Shown piece by piece: positions 7,495 through 15,631 of a stretch of DNA of 32,450 bases. Made by a program: the position numbers and the translations under genes. Within the stretch, counting starts at the first letter, position 1. Every line of letters begins with the position of its first letter. The notes beneath the pieces are model-generated. The model worked only from the letters and a program-made list of their open reading frames with translations. It had not been told where the DNA came from and did no database searches. Origin of the DNA: Actinomycetota bacterium (GTDB lineage: Bacteria; Actinomycetota; Acidimicrobiia; Acidimicrobiales; Ilumatobacteraceae); assembly GCA_005778215.1 (NCBI GenBank), contig SXKB01000305.1, positions 1 to 32,450 of the forward strand, read 5' to 3'.

Positions 7495-8442
7495 TCAGTG
7501 GACGCCGTGTGCCTCGAGCCAGCGTTCGCAGTCGATGGCGGCCATGCACCCCGAGCCGGCGGCCGTGATGGCCTGGCGGTAGGTGTGGTCCTGTACGTCG
7601 CCGCAGGCGAACACGCCGTCGATGTTGGTGTACGACGAGCCGGCCTGGGTGATGAGGTAGCCGTTGTCCTCCATGTCGAGCACGCCCTTGAACAGGTCGG
7701 TGTTCGGGCGGTGGCCGATGGCGACGAACAGGCCGGTGACCGGCAGGGTGGAGGTGGCGCCGGTCTGGGTGTCGCGGATGATCGCGCCCTCGAGCTTGTC
7801 GGTGCCCACCAGGTCGTCGACCACGGTGTTCCACATGATCTCGATCTTCTCGTTGCTGTGGGCCCGCTCCTGCATGATCTTCGAGGCACGCAACTCGTCG
7901 CGGCGCACCAGCAGGTGCACCTTCGACGCGAACTTGGTGAGGAAACTGGCCTCTTCGATGGCCGAGTCACCACCGCCCACCACGGCGATCTCCTGGCCAC
8001 GGAAGAAGAACCCGTCGCAGGTGGCGCACGTGGACAGACCGTGGCCGAGCAACCGCTGCTCGGCCTCGAGGCCGAGCATCAGGCTCTGTGCGCCGGTGCT
8101 GACGATGATGGCGTCGGCCGTGTGCAGGTCGTCGCGCACCCACACCTTGAACGGGCGCTCGCTGAAGTCGACGGCGGTGGCCTTCGCGGTGAGGAACTCG
8201 GCGCCGAACCGTGCGGCCTGTTCGCGGCAGCGCATCATCAACTCGGGACCCATGATGCCCTCGGGGAAGCCGGGGAAGTTCTCGACCTCGGTGGTGAGCA
8301 TCAACTGACCGCCGGGCTGATCGCTGGTGCTGCTCGGCTCGCCTTCGATGACCAGCGGCGACAGGTTGGCGCGGGCGGTGTAGATGGCGGCGGTGAGGCC
8401 GGCCGGGCCGGATCCGATGATGACGACCTGGTGATGACTCAC
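7495..8442 (-). CDS. trxB: Thioredoxin-disulfide reductase
   Basis: An NADPH- and FAD-dependent enzyme that reduces thioredoxin. The 315 residues show the FAD motif [20 protein letters not shown] (about 6-25), the redox-active CATC (about 139-142) in [13 protein letters not shown], the NADPH motif [12 protein letters not shown] (about 155-166) and the C-terminal FAD motif [10 protein letters not shown] (about 279-288). Length is normal for low-molecular-weight TrxB. The GTG start at 8442 overlaps the stop of the upstream membrane-protein gene as GTGA. Confidence 0.97.
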   Translation of the reverse strand: MSHHQVVIIGSGPAGLTAAIYTARANLSPLVIEGEPSSTSDQPGGQLMLTTEVENFPGFPEGIMGPELMMRCREQAARFGAEFLTAKATAVDFSERPFKVWVRDDLHTADAIIVSTGAQSLMLGLEAEQRLLGHGLSTCATCDGFFFRGQEIAVVGGGDSAIEEASFLTKFASKVHLLVRRDELRASKIMQERAHSNEKIEIMWNTVVDDLVGTDKLEGAIIRDTQTGATSTLPVTGLFVAIGHRPNTDLFKGVLDMEDNGYLITQAGSSYTNIDGVFACGDVQDHTYRQAITAAGSGCMAAIDCERWLEAHGVH

Positions 8443-8765
8443 GCGGTCTCTCCCTTGTGACGCTGTCGAAGGGCGACGAAGCCGCCGATCATGAAGATGG
8501 TGCCGAGGAGCAGGTACGACAGGTACACGGCCCGCTCGTGCGAGACGAAGAACGCGAGCAACTCGCGCAGGATGCCGAGCAGCAGGATGACGATGAGCGG
8601 CACGGCCACCATCACGGCCATCAGGATGAGCACGCCGAACACGACGCCGCGGGACGCCTTCACCGCGTTGTCGGTGGCCGTGGTGCGGACCTTGCCGACG
8701 ACACGCTCGACAGTGTCGGCGAGATCGGGGGCCCAGTTGGGATCGGTGAACGGGTTACCCGGCAT
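8439..8765 (-). CDS. Small two-span membrane protein (unknown)
   Basis: A 108-residue protein I do not recognise as a named family. The first 40 residues are polar and predicted cytoplasmic (PNWAPDLADTVERVVGKVRT). They are followed by two hydrophobic segments at about 43-68 and 80-98 and a short basic tail, RQRHKGETA. The overall shape is like small holin-type or phage-holin-family membrane proteins of actinobacteria, but this is shape only. The start is ATG 8765; the stop overlaps trxB as GTGA, so it is probably cotranscribed and translationally coupled with trxB. A link to redox or envelope stress would be inference. Confidence 0.75.
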   Translation of the reverse strand: MPGNPFTDPNWAPDLADTVERVVGKVRTTATDNAVKASRGVVFGVLILMAVMVAVPLIVILLLGILRELLAFFVSHERAVYLSYLLLGTIFMIGGFVALRQRHKGETA

Positions 8766-8789
8766 GGGGCAGGAGCCTACCCCGGTGGC

Positions 8790-9446
8790 TCACCACAGGC
8801 TGAGTGCGAGCGAGACGATGGCGCCGTGGTACGTGATCATCACGGCTGGCCCCATCCAGGCCTTCTGGCCGACGAACTGCCGCCAACCGAGAATGCTGTC
8901 GCTCACCACGAACAGCAGCGTGCCGAGGATCACCCACGGCATGGCCGTGGACCAGCCGACGACGGCCATCGCGGAGATGATGAGCAGGTAGGCGAGTACG
9001 GGCTTGGCCAACTTCTTGTCGGCGAATGCGGCGCCCTGCACGATGACCTTGCCGATCGACACGGCCAGGAGGGCGGCCAGCACGATGGCGATGCCGGCGA
9101 GCTGCACGTTCTCGAGGCCGTACTGGAAGAACAGCACGATGAAGGCCAGGTGCCCGAGCAGGAACGACGCCAGGCCGAGGACGAAGTTGTCGACGACAGG
9201 CATCAGGAACACGTCGCCGGCGAGGCACAGCGTGAGCGCGATGACGGCCACCACGATCTGGTCCCTGGGTGCACCGCTGACCAGGGCGAGGCCGATGACC
9301 AGGATGGTGGTGAGGGGCTTCGACCACCGTTCGACGGCGTCGTTCTCGACGGCGCGCGACCACCAGTTGGCCACCGCGGCCAGCCCCGTGGCGACCAGGA
9401 GGACGAGCTGTGCGTTCAGGGTTGCAGCGAGGCCAGCACGGTGCAC
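8790..9446 (-). CDS. YhhN family (lysoplasmalogenase-like) membrane protein
   Basis: A polytopic membrane protein with seven to eight hydrophobic segments and the YhhN/TMEM86 pattern: WSKPLTTILVIGLAL (about 37-51), ALTLCLAGDVFLM, GLASFLLGHLAFIVLFF and GTLLFVVSDSILGWRQF. Family members with known activity hydrolyse the vinyl-ether bond of lysoplasmalogen; many bacterial members are uncharacterised. Conserved acids in LAGDVFLM and VVSDSILG are present. The start is uncertain. GTG 9446 gives 218 aa and overlaps the anti-sigma gene by 31 bases. CTG 9419 would overlap its stop as CTGA and give 209 aa. The gene follows the anti-sigma gene on the same strand and is probably in its operon. Confidence 0.82.
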   Translation of the reverse strand: MHRAGLAATLNAQLVLLVATGLAAVANWWSRAVENDAVERWSKPLTTILVIGLALVSGAPRDQIVVAVIALTLCLAGDVFLMPVVDNFVLGLASFLLGHLAFIVLFFQYGLENVQLAGIAIVLAALLAVSIGKVIVQGAAFADKKLAKPVLAYLLIISAMAVVGWSTAMPWVILGTLLFVVSDSILGWRQFVGQKAWMGPAVMITYHGAIVSLALSLW

Positions 9447-10243
9447 TGGGAGTCGAGGGCCGAGATCACGCCGGTCACCGTATCGCGCACGACCACGGCG
9501 GGCGTGCCCTGGTAGGTGACCTCGGCCAGGATCTCCTGGGTGTCGGCGAGCGGGCACTCGAAGCTGAAGCTCGGGGCCACGGCCACCTTCGGCTCGGGCA
9601 GCGTGCGCAGGTCGCTGGACTGTTCCAACTGCGGCACGGGCGACCCGGGCTCGTCGATGGAACCGATGGTCGCCACGGTGCTCGACTCGGACTGGCCACC
9701 GGCGGTGGTCTCGGTGCCGCCCTCGGAGCCGCCGGCCACGCCGACGGTGTCGAGTGCCTCCTGCGAGACGAGGGGTGCGTCGCCGTTGGCGTCGACGGCA
9801 GTGCGGGCCTCGGCGGGGTCGACTGCGCTCGAGCTGTCCTGGTCGCTGCCACCCATCGAGCCGAGGGCGGCAACACCCACCACGCCGACGAGGGCGAGTC
9901 CGGCGGCGACGGTGAGCACCTTGCCCCACCGACGGCTGCGCATCGGGACGACGTTCGGCGCCGTCGGTGCCACCGGTGCGGCGGCTGCCACGGGTGCGGC
10001 GGCCTGCAGGCGGTCGAACTCGGCGAGTGCGGCAGCGACGCCCCGTTCGCGAGGGCCGACGGGTGCGGGGGGCACGTCGGCGAGCCCGTCGCGTACCTGG
10101 GCGAACGTCGTAACCATGGCCATGAGCTGGGGTGATGCCTCGACGCGAGCCCGTTCCTCGGGCGTCGCGTGACCGTCGAGGTACGCGGCGGCGAGCAGGG
10201 CGCCGTCGTGCTCGGGGTCGGGGGAGAGGGTCTCGTCGCTCAT
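9416..10243 (-). CDS. Membrane anti-sigma factor (RsmA-like position)
   Basis: A 275-residue single-pass protein. Residues 1-60 form a short acidic helical domain (DGALLAAAYLDGHATPEERARVEA) typical of anti-sigma N-termini. A linker rich in Ala and Pro leads to one membrane segment at about 108-129. The rest is extracytoplasmic, with a Ser/Gly/Thr-rich stalk and a C-terminal domain with two Cys (FECPLADTQ and DSQCTVL) that could form a disulfide. There is no HxxxCxxC zinc motif, so it is not of the zinc-binding redox type. The ATG overlaps the sigma stop as ATGA, so the pair is translationally coupled, which fits a binding partner of the sigma factor. It occupies the place of mycobacterial Rv3912. 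Confidence 0.85.
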   Translation of the reverse strand: MSDETLSPDPEHDGALLAAAYLDGHATPEERARVEASPQLMAMVTTFAQVRDGLADVPPAPVGPRERGVAAALAEFDRLQAAAPVAAAAPVAPTAPNVVPMRSRRWGKVLTVAAGLALVGVVGVAALGSMGGSDQDSSSAVDPAEARTAVDANGDAPLVSQEALDTVGVAGGSEGGTETTAGGQSESSTVATIGSIDEPGSPVPQLEQSSDLRTLPEPKVAVAPSFSFECPLADTQEILAEVTYQGTPAVVVRDTVTGVISALDSQCTVLASLQP

Positions 10244-10833
10244 GGTGCCTCGGTAGGACGTCGCGAGTCGGGCGGTTGGTTCCCGTGTCGTTCCAGCGCG
10301 GCGCCGAGCATGCCACGGCCGCGGGCGATGCGGCTCTTCACGGTGCCGAGCGGTACGTCGAGCGTGTCGGCGATCTCCTGGTAGTCGAGGTCGGCCACGT
10401 CGCGCAGCACCACGGGGATGCGGAAGTCGTCGGGCAGGTCGCGCAGCGCCGCCTCCAGCACCTCGCGCTCGGCGATCTGCTCGAACGGACGATGGGCCAC
10501 CGGGTCGACGTGCTCGTGGTCGGGGCGGTCGTCGTCGCGCACCACCGACATCGGGCGGCGTCGGCGTCGGCGCAGCTCGTCGAGGCTGGCGTTGGTGGCG
10601 ATGCGGTACACCCAGGTGCTGAACGCCGAGCGGCCGTCGAAGCGCGGCAGGCCGCGTACGACGGCGATGAGCGCTTCCTGGGCCGCGTCGGCGGCATCGC
10701 TGTCGTGGCCGGTGATGCGCCGGCAGACGGCGTAGATGCGGTCGTAGTGGGTGCGGATCAGCTGGTCGAGCGCGGCGCGGTCGCCCGCCTGTGCCGCTGC
10801 CACCAGCGCCCGGTCGTCGAGGGGCGGTTGCAC
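10240..10833 (-). CDS. ECF RNA polymerase sigma factor (SigM-like)
   Basis: A 197-residue group 4 sigma factor. Region 2 spans about 20-90, with LIRTHYDRIYAVCRRITG, DAADAAQEALIAVVRGL and FSTWVYRIATNASLDELRRR. Region 4 spans about 125-180, with ALRDLPDDFRIPVVLRDVADLDYQEIAD and the DNA-reading helix VPLGTVKSRIARGR. The linker between them (about 95-120) is Asp/His rich. The GTG start at 10833 lies three bases after the kinase stop. By position next to the trx genes it corresponds to mycobacterial sigM, which answers to envelope and disulfide stress; the regulon here is unknown. The downstream anti-sigma gene overlaps it by four bases. Confidence 0.93.
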   Translation of the reverse strand: MQPPLDDRALVAAAQAGDRAALDQLIRTHYDRIYAVCRRITGHDSDAADAAQEALIAVVRGLPRFDGRSAFSTWVYRIATNASLDELRRRRRRPMSVVRDDDRPDHEHVDPVAHRPFEQIAEREVLEAALRDLPDDFRIPVVLRDVADLDYQEIADTLDVPLGTVKSRIARGRGMLGAALERHGNQPPDSRRPTEAP

Positions 10834-10836
10834 GGT

Positions 10837-12585
10837 TCAGCCGAACGTGAGCTCGCGGATGCTGCCGCGGTAGGGGTTGTTGGCGCAGTCGTTGTTCTCA
10901 CCGAGCTCGATGAACGACACCAGCACGTACCGGGCGGGCTGCGCCAGGGTGAGCGAGAGGGTGTCGGTCTCGGTGCCGTCGAACGACTCGAGCGGCGAGC
11001 CCCACGCCGCGAAGGAGGTGGGCGTGGTGCCCTCGCCGGCGGCGTAGACGCGTACCTGGTAGGGGGCGCTGCCGAGCACCACCTGCAGGGTGCCGGCGCG
11101 GGCGCTGCCCAGGTCGGCCACCAGGCCGACGCCGCCCTTGCCGCCGAGGTAGCGATCGGAGTAGCAGACCGTCTGCCAGGCGGTGTCGGGGTTGCCGTCG
11201 ATGGCGAGCGCGGCCTGGTCGTCGTTCTCCACGCCGTCGTCGCCGTCGGGGTCGAAGGAACGCACGGATGCGATGCCCTCGGTGGCGATGGGCGCCCCGC
11301 TGCTCGGTGCGGCCGTGTCGCCGGCGACCACGGTGGTGTCGGTGACGCCCCCGGTGCCGCCGTCGGTGCCCATGGTGACCCACAGCACGAGCGCCACCAC
11401 GAACGCGGCGAGGAGCAGGCCACCGATGACCAGCATCGAGGGCCCGGTCTTCTGTTCGAACTTGCGGTTCGGTTGCTGGCGCGGCCGTACCGGCGACGGC
11501 GGGGTGCGATCGGCGCGGGTGGGTGCCCCGGCCGGTCGGCCGGCCTTCACGGCGCCGGTGTTGCCGGTGGTGGGGCCGACGGTGGTGGGCGTGGGGCCGG
11601 TGGCGCCGCGGGGCGCGAGGGCCGGTAGCGCGGGGGTGCTGCCGGTGGGCTGGCCCTTCGGCGGTGTGTTGCCGCGGGTGACGTCGCGGCTGTGGTCGTC
11701 GTCGATCTTCGGTTGCGCCGCGATGCGCTGCAGCTCGGCGCGCACCTCGGCGCCGGTGGCGTAGCGCTCGTCGGGCTTGCGGGCGAGCAGTCGGTGGATG
11801 AGCGGTGCGAGGCCGAGCGGCAGGGTGGGGCGCAGCCGGGTGAGGTCGGTGGCCTCGCGGTTCAGGCGGGCGAGCGCCGTGTCGGCGTCGGTCTCACCCA
11901 GGAAGGGCACGCGGCCGGCGAGGCACTCGTACAGCACCAGGCCCAGCGAGTACAGGTCGGCGCGTCCGTCGAGCTTGCGGCCGCGCACCTGCTCGGGCGA
12001 GAGGTACTTCGCGGTGCCCATCATCACGTTGGGGCTGGTGAGGTCGTCCTCGCTGGTGCCGGTGAGGCCCTTGGCGATGCCGAAGTCGGTGAGCAGCACC
12101 CGGCCGTCGGGGGTGATGAGGATGTTGCCCGGTTTCACGTCGCGGTGCACGAGGTTGGCGTGGTGTGCGCAGTCGAGCGCCGATGCCACACAGGCGCCGA
12201 TGTGCATGGTGAGGTCGGGGCTGAGTCGCTTCTGTTCGTCGAGCAACTGGCGCAGGCTCTTGCCGTTCACCAACTGCATCACCACGGCCTGGCGTCGTTC
12301 GCCGTCGATCTTCTCCTCGATCGCGTCGTACACGGCCACGATGTTCGGGTGGCTCAGTTGTGCGACGGCGATGGCTTCACGGCGGAAGCGTTCGGCCACC
12401 ACGGGGTCGGCCGCGAGGCTGGGTTTCAGCAGCTTGACGGCCACCTGACGGGTGAGCGAGAGGTCGGTGCCGAGCCACACTTCGGCCATGCCTCCTTGCG
12501 CGAGTCGACGCTCCAGCCGGTAGCGCTGGGCGAGAATGGCAGGGGGCAACGAGGGAGGGCTCGTGCCAGGAAGCGTGGCAGACAT
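10837..12585 (-). CDS. Membrane Ser/Thr protein kinase with extracellular discoidin-like domain
   Basis: A 582-residue Hanks-type kinase. The catalytic domain (about 20-290) has a glycine loop LAQGGMAEVWLG, the ATP lysine K51 in VAVKLL, E70, HRDVKPGN (147-154), DFG (167-169) and a Thr/Ser-rich activation loop before GTAKYLSPEQ. All catalytic residues look intact. A Pro/Thr/Gly linker (about 300-380) precedes one membrane segment (about 383-405). The extracellular part (about 430-582) contains DGNPDTAWQT and ARYVLVSFIELG, typical of discoidin (F5/8 type C) folds, often sugar- or ligand-binding. In mycobacteria this place is held by a MurJ protein fused to a pseudokinase and a similar outer domain; here no MurJ part is present. 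Upstream of the sigma/anti-sigma pair, it may signal envelope state. Confidence 0.93.
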   Translation of the reverse strand: MSATLPGTSPPSLPPAILAQRYRLERRLAQGGMAEVWLGTDLSLTRQVAVKLLKPSLAADPVVAERFRREAIAVAQLSHPNIVAVYDAIEEKIDGERRQAVVMQLVNGKSLRQLLDEQKRLSPDLTMHIGACVASALDCAHHANLVHRDVKPGNILITPDGRVLLTDFGIAKGLTGTSEDDLTSPNVMMGTAKYLSPEQVRGRKLDGRADLYSLGLVLYECLAGRVPFLGETDADTALARLNREATDLTRLRPTLPLGLAPLIHRLLARKPDERYATGAEVRAELQRIAAQPKIDDDHSRDVTRGNTPPKGQPTGSTPALPALAPRGATGPTPTTVGPTTGNTGAVKAGRPAGAPTRADRTPPSPVRPRQQPNRKFEQKTGPSMLVIGGLLLAAFVVALVLWVTMGTDGGTGGVTDTTVVAGDTAAPSSGAPIATEGIASVRSFDPDGDDGVENDDQAALAIDGNPDTAWQTVCYSDRYLGGKGGVGLVADLGSARAGTLQVVLGSAPYQVRVYAAGEGTTPTSFAAWGSPLESFDGTETDTLSLTLAQPARYVLVSFIELGENNDCANNPYRGSIRELTFG

Positions 12586-12597
12586 GTCCGCACATCG

Positions 12598-12603
12598 ACA
12601 CTA
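12598..12603 (-). promoter_or_regulatory. Candidate -10 element of the kinase-sigma operon
   Basis: On the minus strand TAGTGT (TANNNT type) lies 12 bases before the kinase ATG at 12585. Transcription from it would give a leader of only about five bases. No convincing -35 is seen. Confidence 0.35.
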
Positions 12604-12623
12604 GTGGCGACACGCTCGTGAAT

Positions 12624-12640
12624 CCGGGCAATGGGCCCGG
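12624..12640 (-). terminator. Hairpin after degV
   Basis: CCGGGC (12624-12629) and GCCCGG (12635-12640) form a six-pair stem with a five-base loop in the 86-base gap between degV and the kinase gene. There is no T-run. It would separate the upstream GNAT-DUF6049-degV operon from the kinase operon. Confidence 0.35.
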
Positions 12641-12671
12641 TTGTTGCGTGATCGTCGCAGTGGTGGACGGG

Positions 12672-13517
12672 TCAGCCGACGGTGTTGAACGCCACGCCGA
12701 TGGTGCCGTGGCCGGCGTGGGTGCCCACGACGGGGCCGATGTCGCCCACGATGATCTCGCCACTGTGGTGCGGGCGGAGCATCTCGACGAACGTGTCGAC
12801 GTCGGAGCAGTCGGCGTGCATGACCATCAGGGTCTCGATGGCGCCCGCCTCGACCACCTTGTCGACGACGTGCTGGAGGGCCTTGCTGCGCGTGCGCTGC
12901 TTGCCGCCCTGCTCCACCTTGCCGTCGCGCACCTCGATGATCGGCTTGATGGCGAGGGCCGAGGCGAGCAGTGCCTTGGCGCCGCCGATGCGGCCACCCT
13001 TCTTCAGGTTCTCGAGCGTGTCGAGCGCGCCCCACACCTTGGTGCGCTCGGCGAGCGACAGTGCGAGGTCGACCACGGCCTGGTGGGTGGCGCCCTGCGC
13101 AGCGAGGCGGGCGGCTCGGCTGACGACGAGGCCGAGGCCCATCGTGACCTGCTGGCTGTCGACCACGGTGACCTGGATGGTGTCGGCCACGGCGCGGGCG
13201 GCGAGTTCGGCCGACTGCATGGTGGCCGAGAGGGCGGCGCTGAGGTTGATGGCCACGATGCTGGTGGCGCCCTCGGCGGCGAGTTTGCGGTACACGGCCT
13301 CGAACTGGCCGGGTGCCGGCGCGGCGGTCTCGGGCAGCGTGGGCGACTGCGAACACTTCGCCCAGAACTCGGCCGGGGTGAGGTCGGCGCGGTCGACGTA
13401 CTCGACGCCGTCGATGCGGATGGTGAGGGGGACGATCTCGATGCCGAGCTCATCGGCGACGCTCTGGGGCAGGTCGCAGGCGGAGTCGGTGACGATGCGG
13501 ACGCGTTCGGTGCTCAC
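12672..13517 (-). CDS. DegV family fatty-acid-binding protein
   Basis: A 281-residue DegV protein. The family binds a fatty acid in a two-domain fold, and some members (FakB) present it to a kinase. Visible hallmarks are RIVTDSACDLPQSVADELGIEIVPL (about 7-31, checked in shorter pieces), the TSQPSP-like segment read here as SQSPTLPETAAP (about 56-67), SIVAINLSAALSATMQSA (about 86-103) and WGALDTLENLKKGGRIGGAKA (about 162-182). No FakA kinase gene lies beside it. The GTG start at 13517 overlaps the end of the upstream large exported-protein gene as GTGA, so the two are coupled. The lipid carried and the partner are unknown. Confidence 0.92.
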   Translation of the reverse strand: MSTERVRIVTDSACDLPQSVADELGIEIVPLTIRIDGVEYVDRADLTPAEFWAKCSQSPTLPETAAPAPGQFEAVYRKLAAEGATSIVAINLSAALSATMQSAELAARAVADTIQVTVVDSQQVTMGLGLVVSRAARLAAQGATHQAVVDLALSLAERTKVWGALDTLENLKKGGRIGGAKALLASALAIKPIIEVRDGKVEQGGKQRTRSKALQHVVDKVVEAGAIETLMVMHADCSDVDTFVEMLRPHHSGEIIVGDIGPVVGTHAGHGTIGVAFNTVG

Positions 13518-15631
13518 GAGGGTGGGAGGGTACTCGTTGCGGCGTCGGGGGAGAGGTCGTCGTCGCCCGTGGGCTGGTCATCGCCGGTGTCGGGGCCGGT
13601 GTCGGGGCCGGTGGTGGCGGGGTGCCGGTGGGCGGCCTCGGCCGCTTTGCGGGCCCGGTGGTTGCGACGGATGTGGCGTACCCACCATGTGAGCAGCATC
13701 AGCAGCGCGGCGCCGGTGAGCAGGTTGCCGATGCCGGCGAGGGCGCTGATGCTGGCCGTGAGCGGGACGGGCGGGGCGAGGCGCACGTCGCCGAGCGGGG
13801 TGAACACCTCGAGGGTGACGCCCTGGTCGCCGTTGCTGCGGGCTTCGATGTTCACCTTCACCTCGGTGAACGAGTTGGGGGCGAGCACCACGGTCTGGTC
13901 GCCGTCGGGGAACAGCAGCTTCGACGAGGTCAACCGGACGCGAACCCGCAACGGGATGTCGGCGTCGTTGCGCAGGGTGACGGGCACGGTGCCGGTGCGG
14001 CCGGTGAGGTTGAACGAGAACCCCTCGGCGTCGGGCACCACGACGCTGTCCTTCAGTTCCTGGAACTCGGCGCGCAGCGACTGGGCGATGCCGTCGGCCT
14101 GCTCGTCGGTGAGTGCCGTCGTGGGCAGCACCCCGATGAGGCGGTTCCACTCGGCGAGGCGTTCGTCGCCGGCCGGCAGCATGCTCGCGGTGCTCACTGC
14201 TTCGAGGCCGAGGGCGTTGGCGAGGTCGAACCGCGGCTGCAGGTCGCCGTCGACCGCGGCCGGCAGGTTCACCACGACCGGGCCCTCGGGGCCGAGCAGT
14301 TGGTCGGTGCGCACGCTGAGGTCGTCGAGTGTGGTGGGGCGCAGGCCGGGTGTGTCGGCGAGCAGGGTGGTGAACGCCGTGAACCGTTCGAGGTCGGGCA
14401 TCGCGAAGTCGGGGGTGGCGAGGGTGATGCCGTGGCGCCGTGGGTCGCCGCCGAAGTCCTCCACCTGTTGCCGCACGCCGAGCAGGTCGGCCACCATCTC
14501 GATCGAGGTGAGCAGCGGGGTGTCGGTGGGGCGGGCCAGGTCGTCGGTGGCCACCCGGTCCACCACCGCGGCGTCGACGGTGACGTCGGGTGCCACCTGC
14601 AACTGGACGAGTTGGGTGGTGTCGGTGAAGCCGCCGAGTGAGTCGGGCAGCAGGTCGTACACGTCGCCCGGCACCACCATCATGCGCGCGCCGAGGTTGC
14701 GCAGCACGGCGCCGCCCGCCTGGCTGAGCGGTGTGTCGAACAGCGCGATGGTGCGTTGCGCGGGGGCGGTCACCAGTTGCGCGAGGGCGTCCTCGCCGTC
14801 GCGCAGCCACTGGGTGAACAGGTTGGTCTGGCCGGCGGCGGCGGCCTGCGACACGTCGAGGGGAAGGATGGGTGACGACAGCAGGTCGTGACGTTCCATC
14901 GCGGCGTTGAACCGTTCCACGAGTTCGGCGCCGGCGGTGCTGCCGTCGGCGACGGCGGTGAGCAGGCTGGCGTCGACCCGTACGGCGATGGGGATGGCGC
15001 TCGCCTCGAGCAGGGCGGTGAGTTCCTCGAGTTCGCGCAGGGCGTCGCGGTCGACGACGACGCGGGCGTCGTCGTCCATGGTGACGGGCTCGGTGGTGGC
15101 GACGGCCATCGCGACCGGTATGGGGTCGTCGGCCTCTTCGATGTCGCTGGGGACGCGATGCACGAACGTGAGCAGTTCGGCCGTGGGTTCGCCGGCCTGT
15201 TCGAGTTGCACGAACACGGGGTACACGGCGGGTCGCGACATCTGCAGTGCGGGCTTCGTGCGGGTGGTGACCTCGACGGGCACGGTGATCTGCAGTTGGT
15301 CGGCGGCCGGTCGTGGCAGGGCGAGCGGCAGCAGTTCCACGGTGTCGATCTCGCCGGGCAGGTCGCCGGCGATGGCGGCGGCCACGTCGTCGCGCTGTTC
15401 CACGGGGCGGAGTGCGGTGACGAGCACCCGGAAGTCGCCGGTGGGTGGGGTGACGCCGGCGGGCAGGCGGACGGTCATCACGATGGTGCCGTCGGCGGCC
15501 ACGTTGAACGTCTGGGAGAGCAACTCGAACTCGGGTGCGGCTGCCGACACGACCGTCGGTGCCGTCGGCACCGCGAGGGCCAGCAGTGCTGCGCCGGCAG
15601 TGAGGCCGAGCATCCGGGTGCGGCGGCTCAT
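13514..15631 (-). CDS. Large exported, membrane-anchored protein (DUF6049-like, Rv3909 position)
   Basis: A 705-residue protein with a signal peptide (SRRTRMLGLTAGAALLALA, hydrophobic to about residue 25). A long extracytoplasmic region follows, then one membrane segment near 625-648 (GNLLTGAALLMLLTWW), a basic stop-transfer RHIRRNHRARK, and an acidic cytoplasmic tail. The outer region has beta-sandwich-like stretches near the membrane (VPVTLRNDADIPLRVRVRL, about 500-520) and a mixed domain before it. By position between kinase/sigma genes and pcnA, and by this shape, it corresponds to mycobacterial Rv3909, whose exact role is unknown. A place in envelope assembly is inference. ATG 15631 overlaps the GNAT stop as ATGA; its own stop overlaps degV. 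Confidence 0.82.
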   Translation of the reverse strand: MSRRTRMLGLTAGAALLALAVPTAPTVVSAAAPEFELLSQTFNVAADGTIVMTVRLPAGVTPPTGDFRVLVTALRPVEQRDDVAAAIAGDLPGEIDTVELLPLALPRPAADQLQITVPVEVTTRTKPALQMSRPAVYPVFVQLEQAGEPTAELLTFVHRVPSDIEEADDPIPVAMAVATTEPVTMDDDARVVVDRDALRELEELTALLEASAIPIAVRVDASLLTAVADGSTAGAELVERFNAAMERHDLLSSPILPLDVSQAAAAGQTNLFTQWLRDGEDALAQLVTAPAQRTIALFDTPLSQAGGAVLRNLGARMMVVPGDVYDLLPDSLGGFTDTTQLVQLQVAPDVTVDAAVVDRVATDDLARPTDTPLLTSIEMVADLLGVRQQVEDFGGDPRRHGITLATPDFAMPDLERFTAFTTLLADTPGLRPTTLDDLSVRTDQLLGPEGPVVVNLPAAVDGDLQPRFDLANALGLEAVSTASMLPAGDERLAEWNRLIGVLPTTALTDEQADGIAQSLRAEFQELKDSVVVPDAEGFSFNLTGRTGTVPVTLRNDADIPLRVRVRLTSSKLLFPDGDQTVVLAPNSFTEVKVNIEARSNGDQGVTLEVFTPLGDVRLAPPVPLTASISALAGIGNLLTGAALLMLLTWWVRHIRRNHRARKAAEAAHRHPATTGPDTGPDTGDDQPTGDDDLSPDAATSTLPPS

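Noticed and set aside
13578-14810. Minus-strand open frame overlapping the large exported protein in another frame
   Set aside because: Arg/Pro/His-rich composition typical of an out-of-frame reading of a high-GC gene. The exported-protein frame has a signal peptide and membrane anchor.
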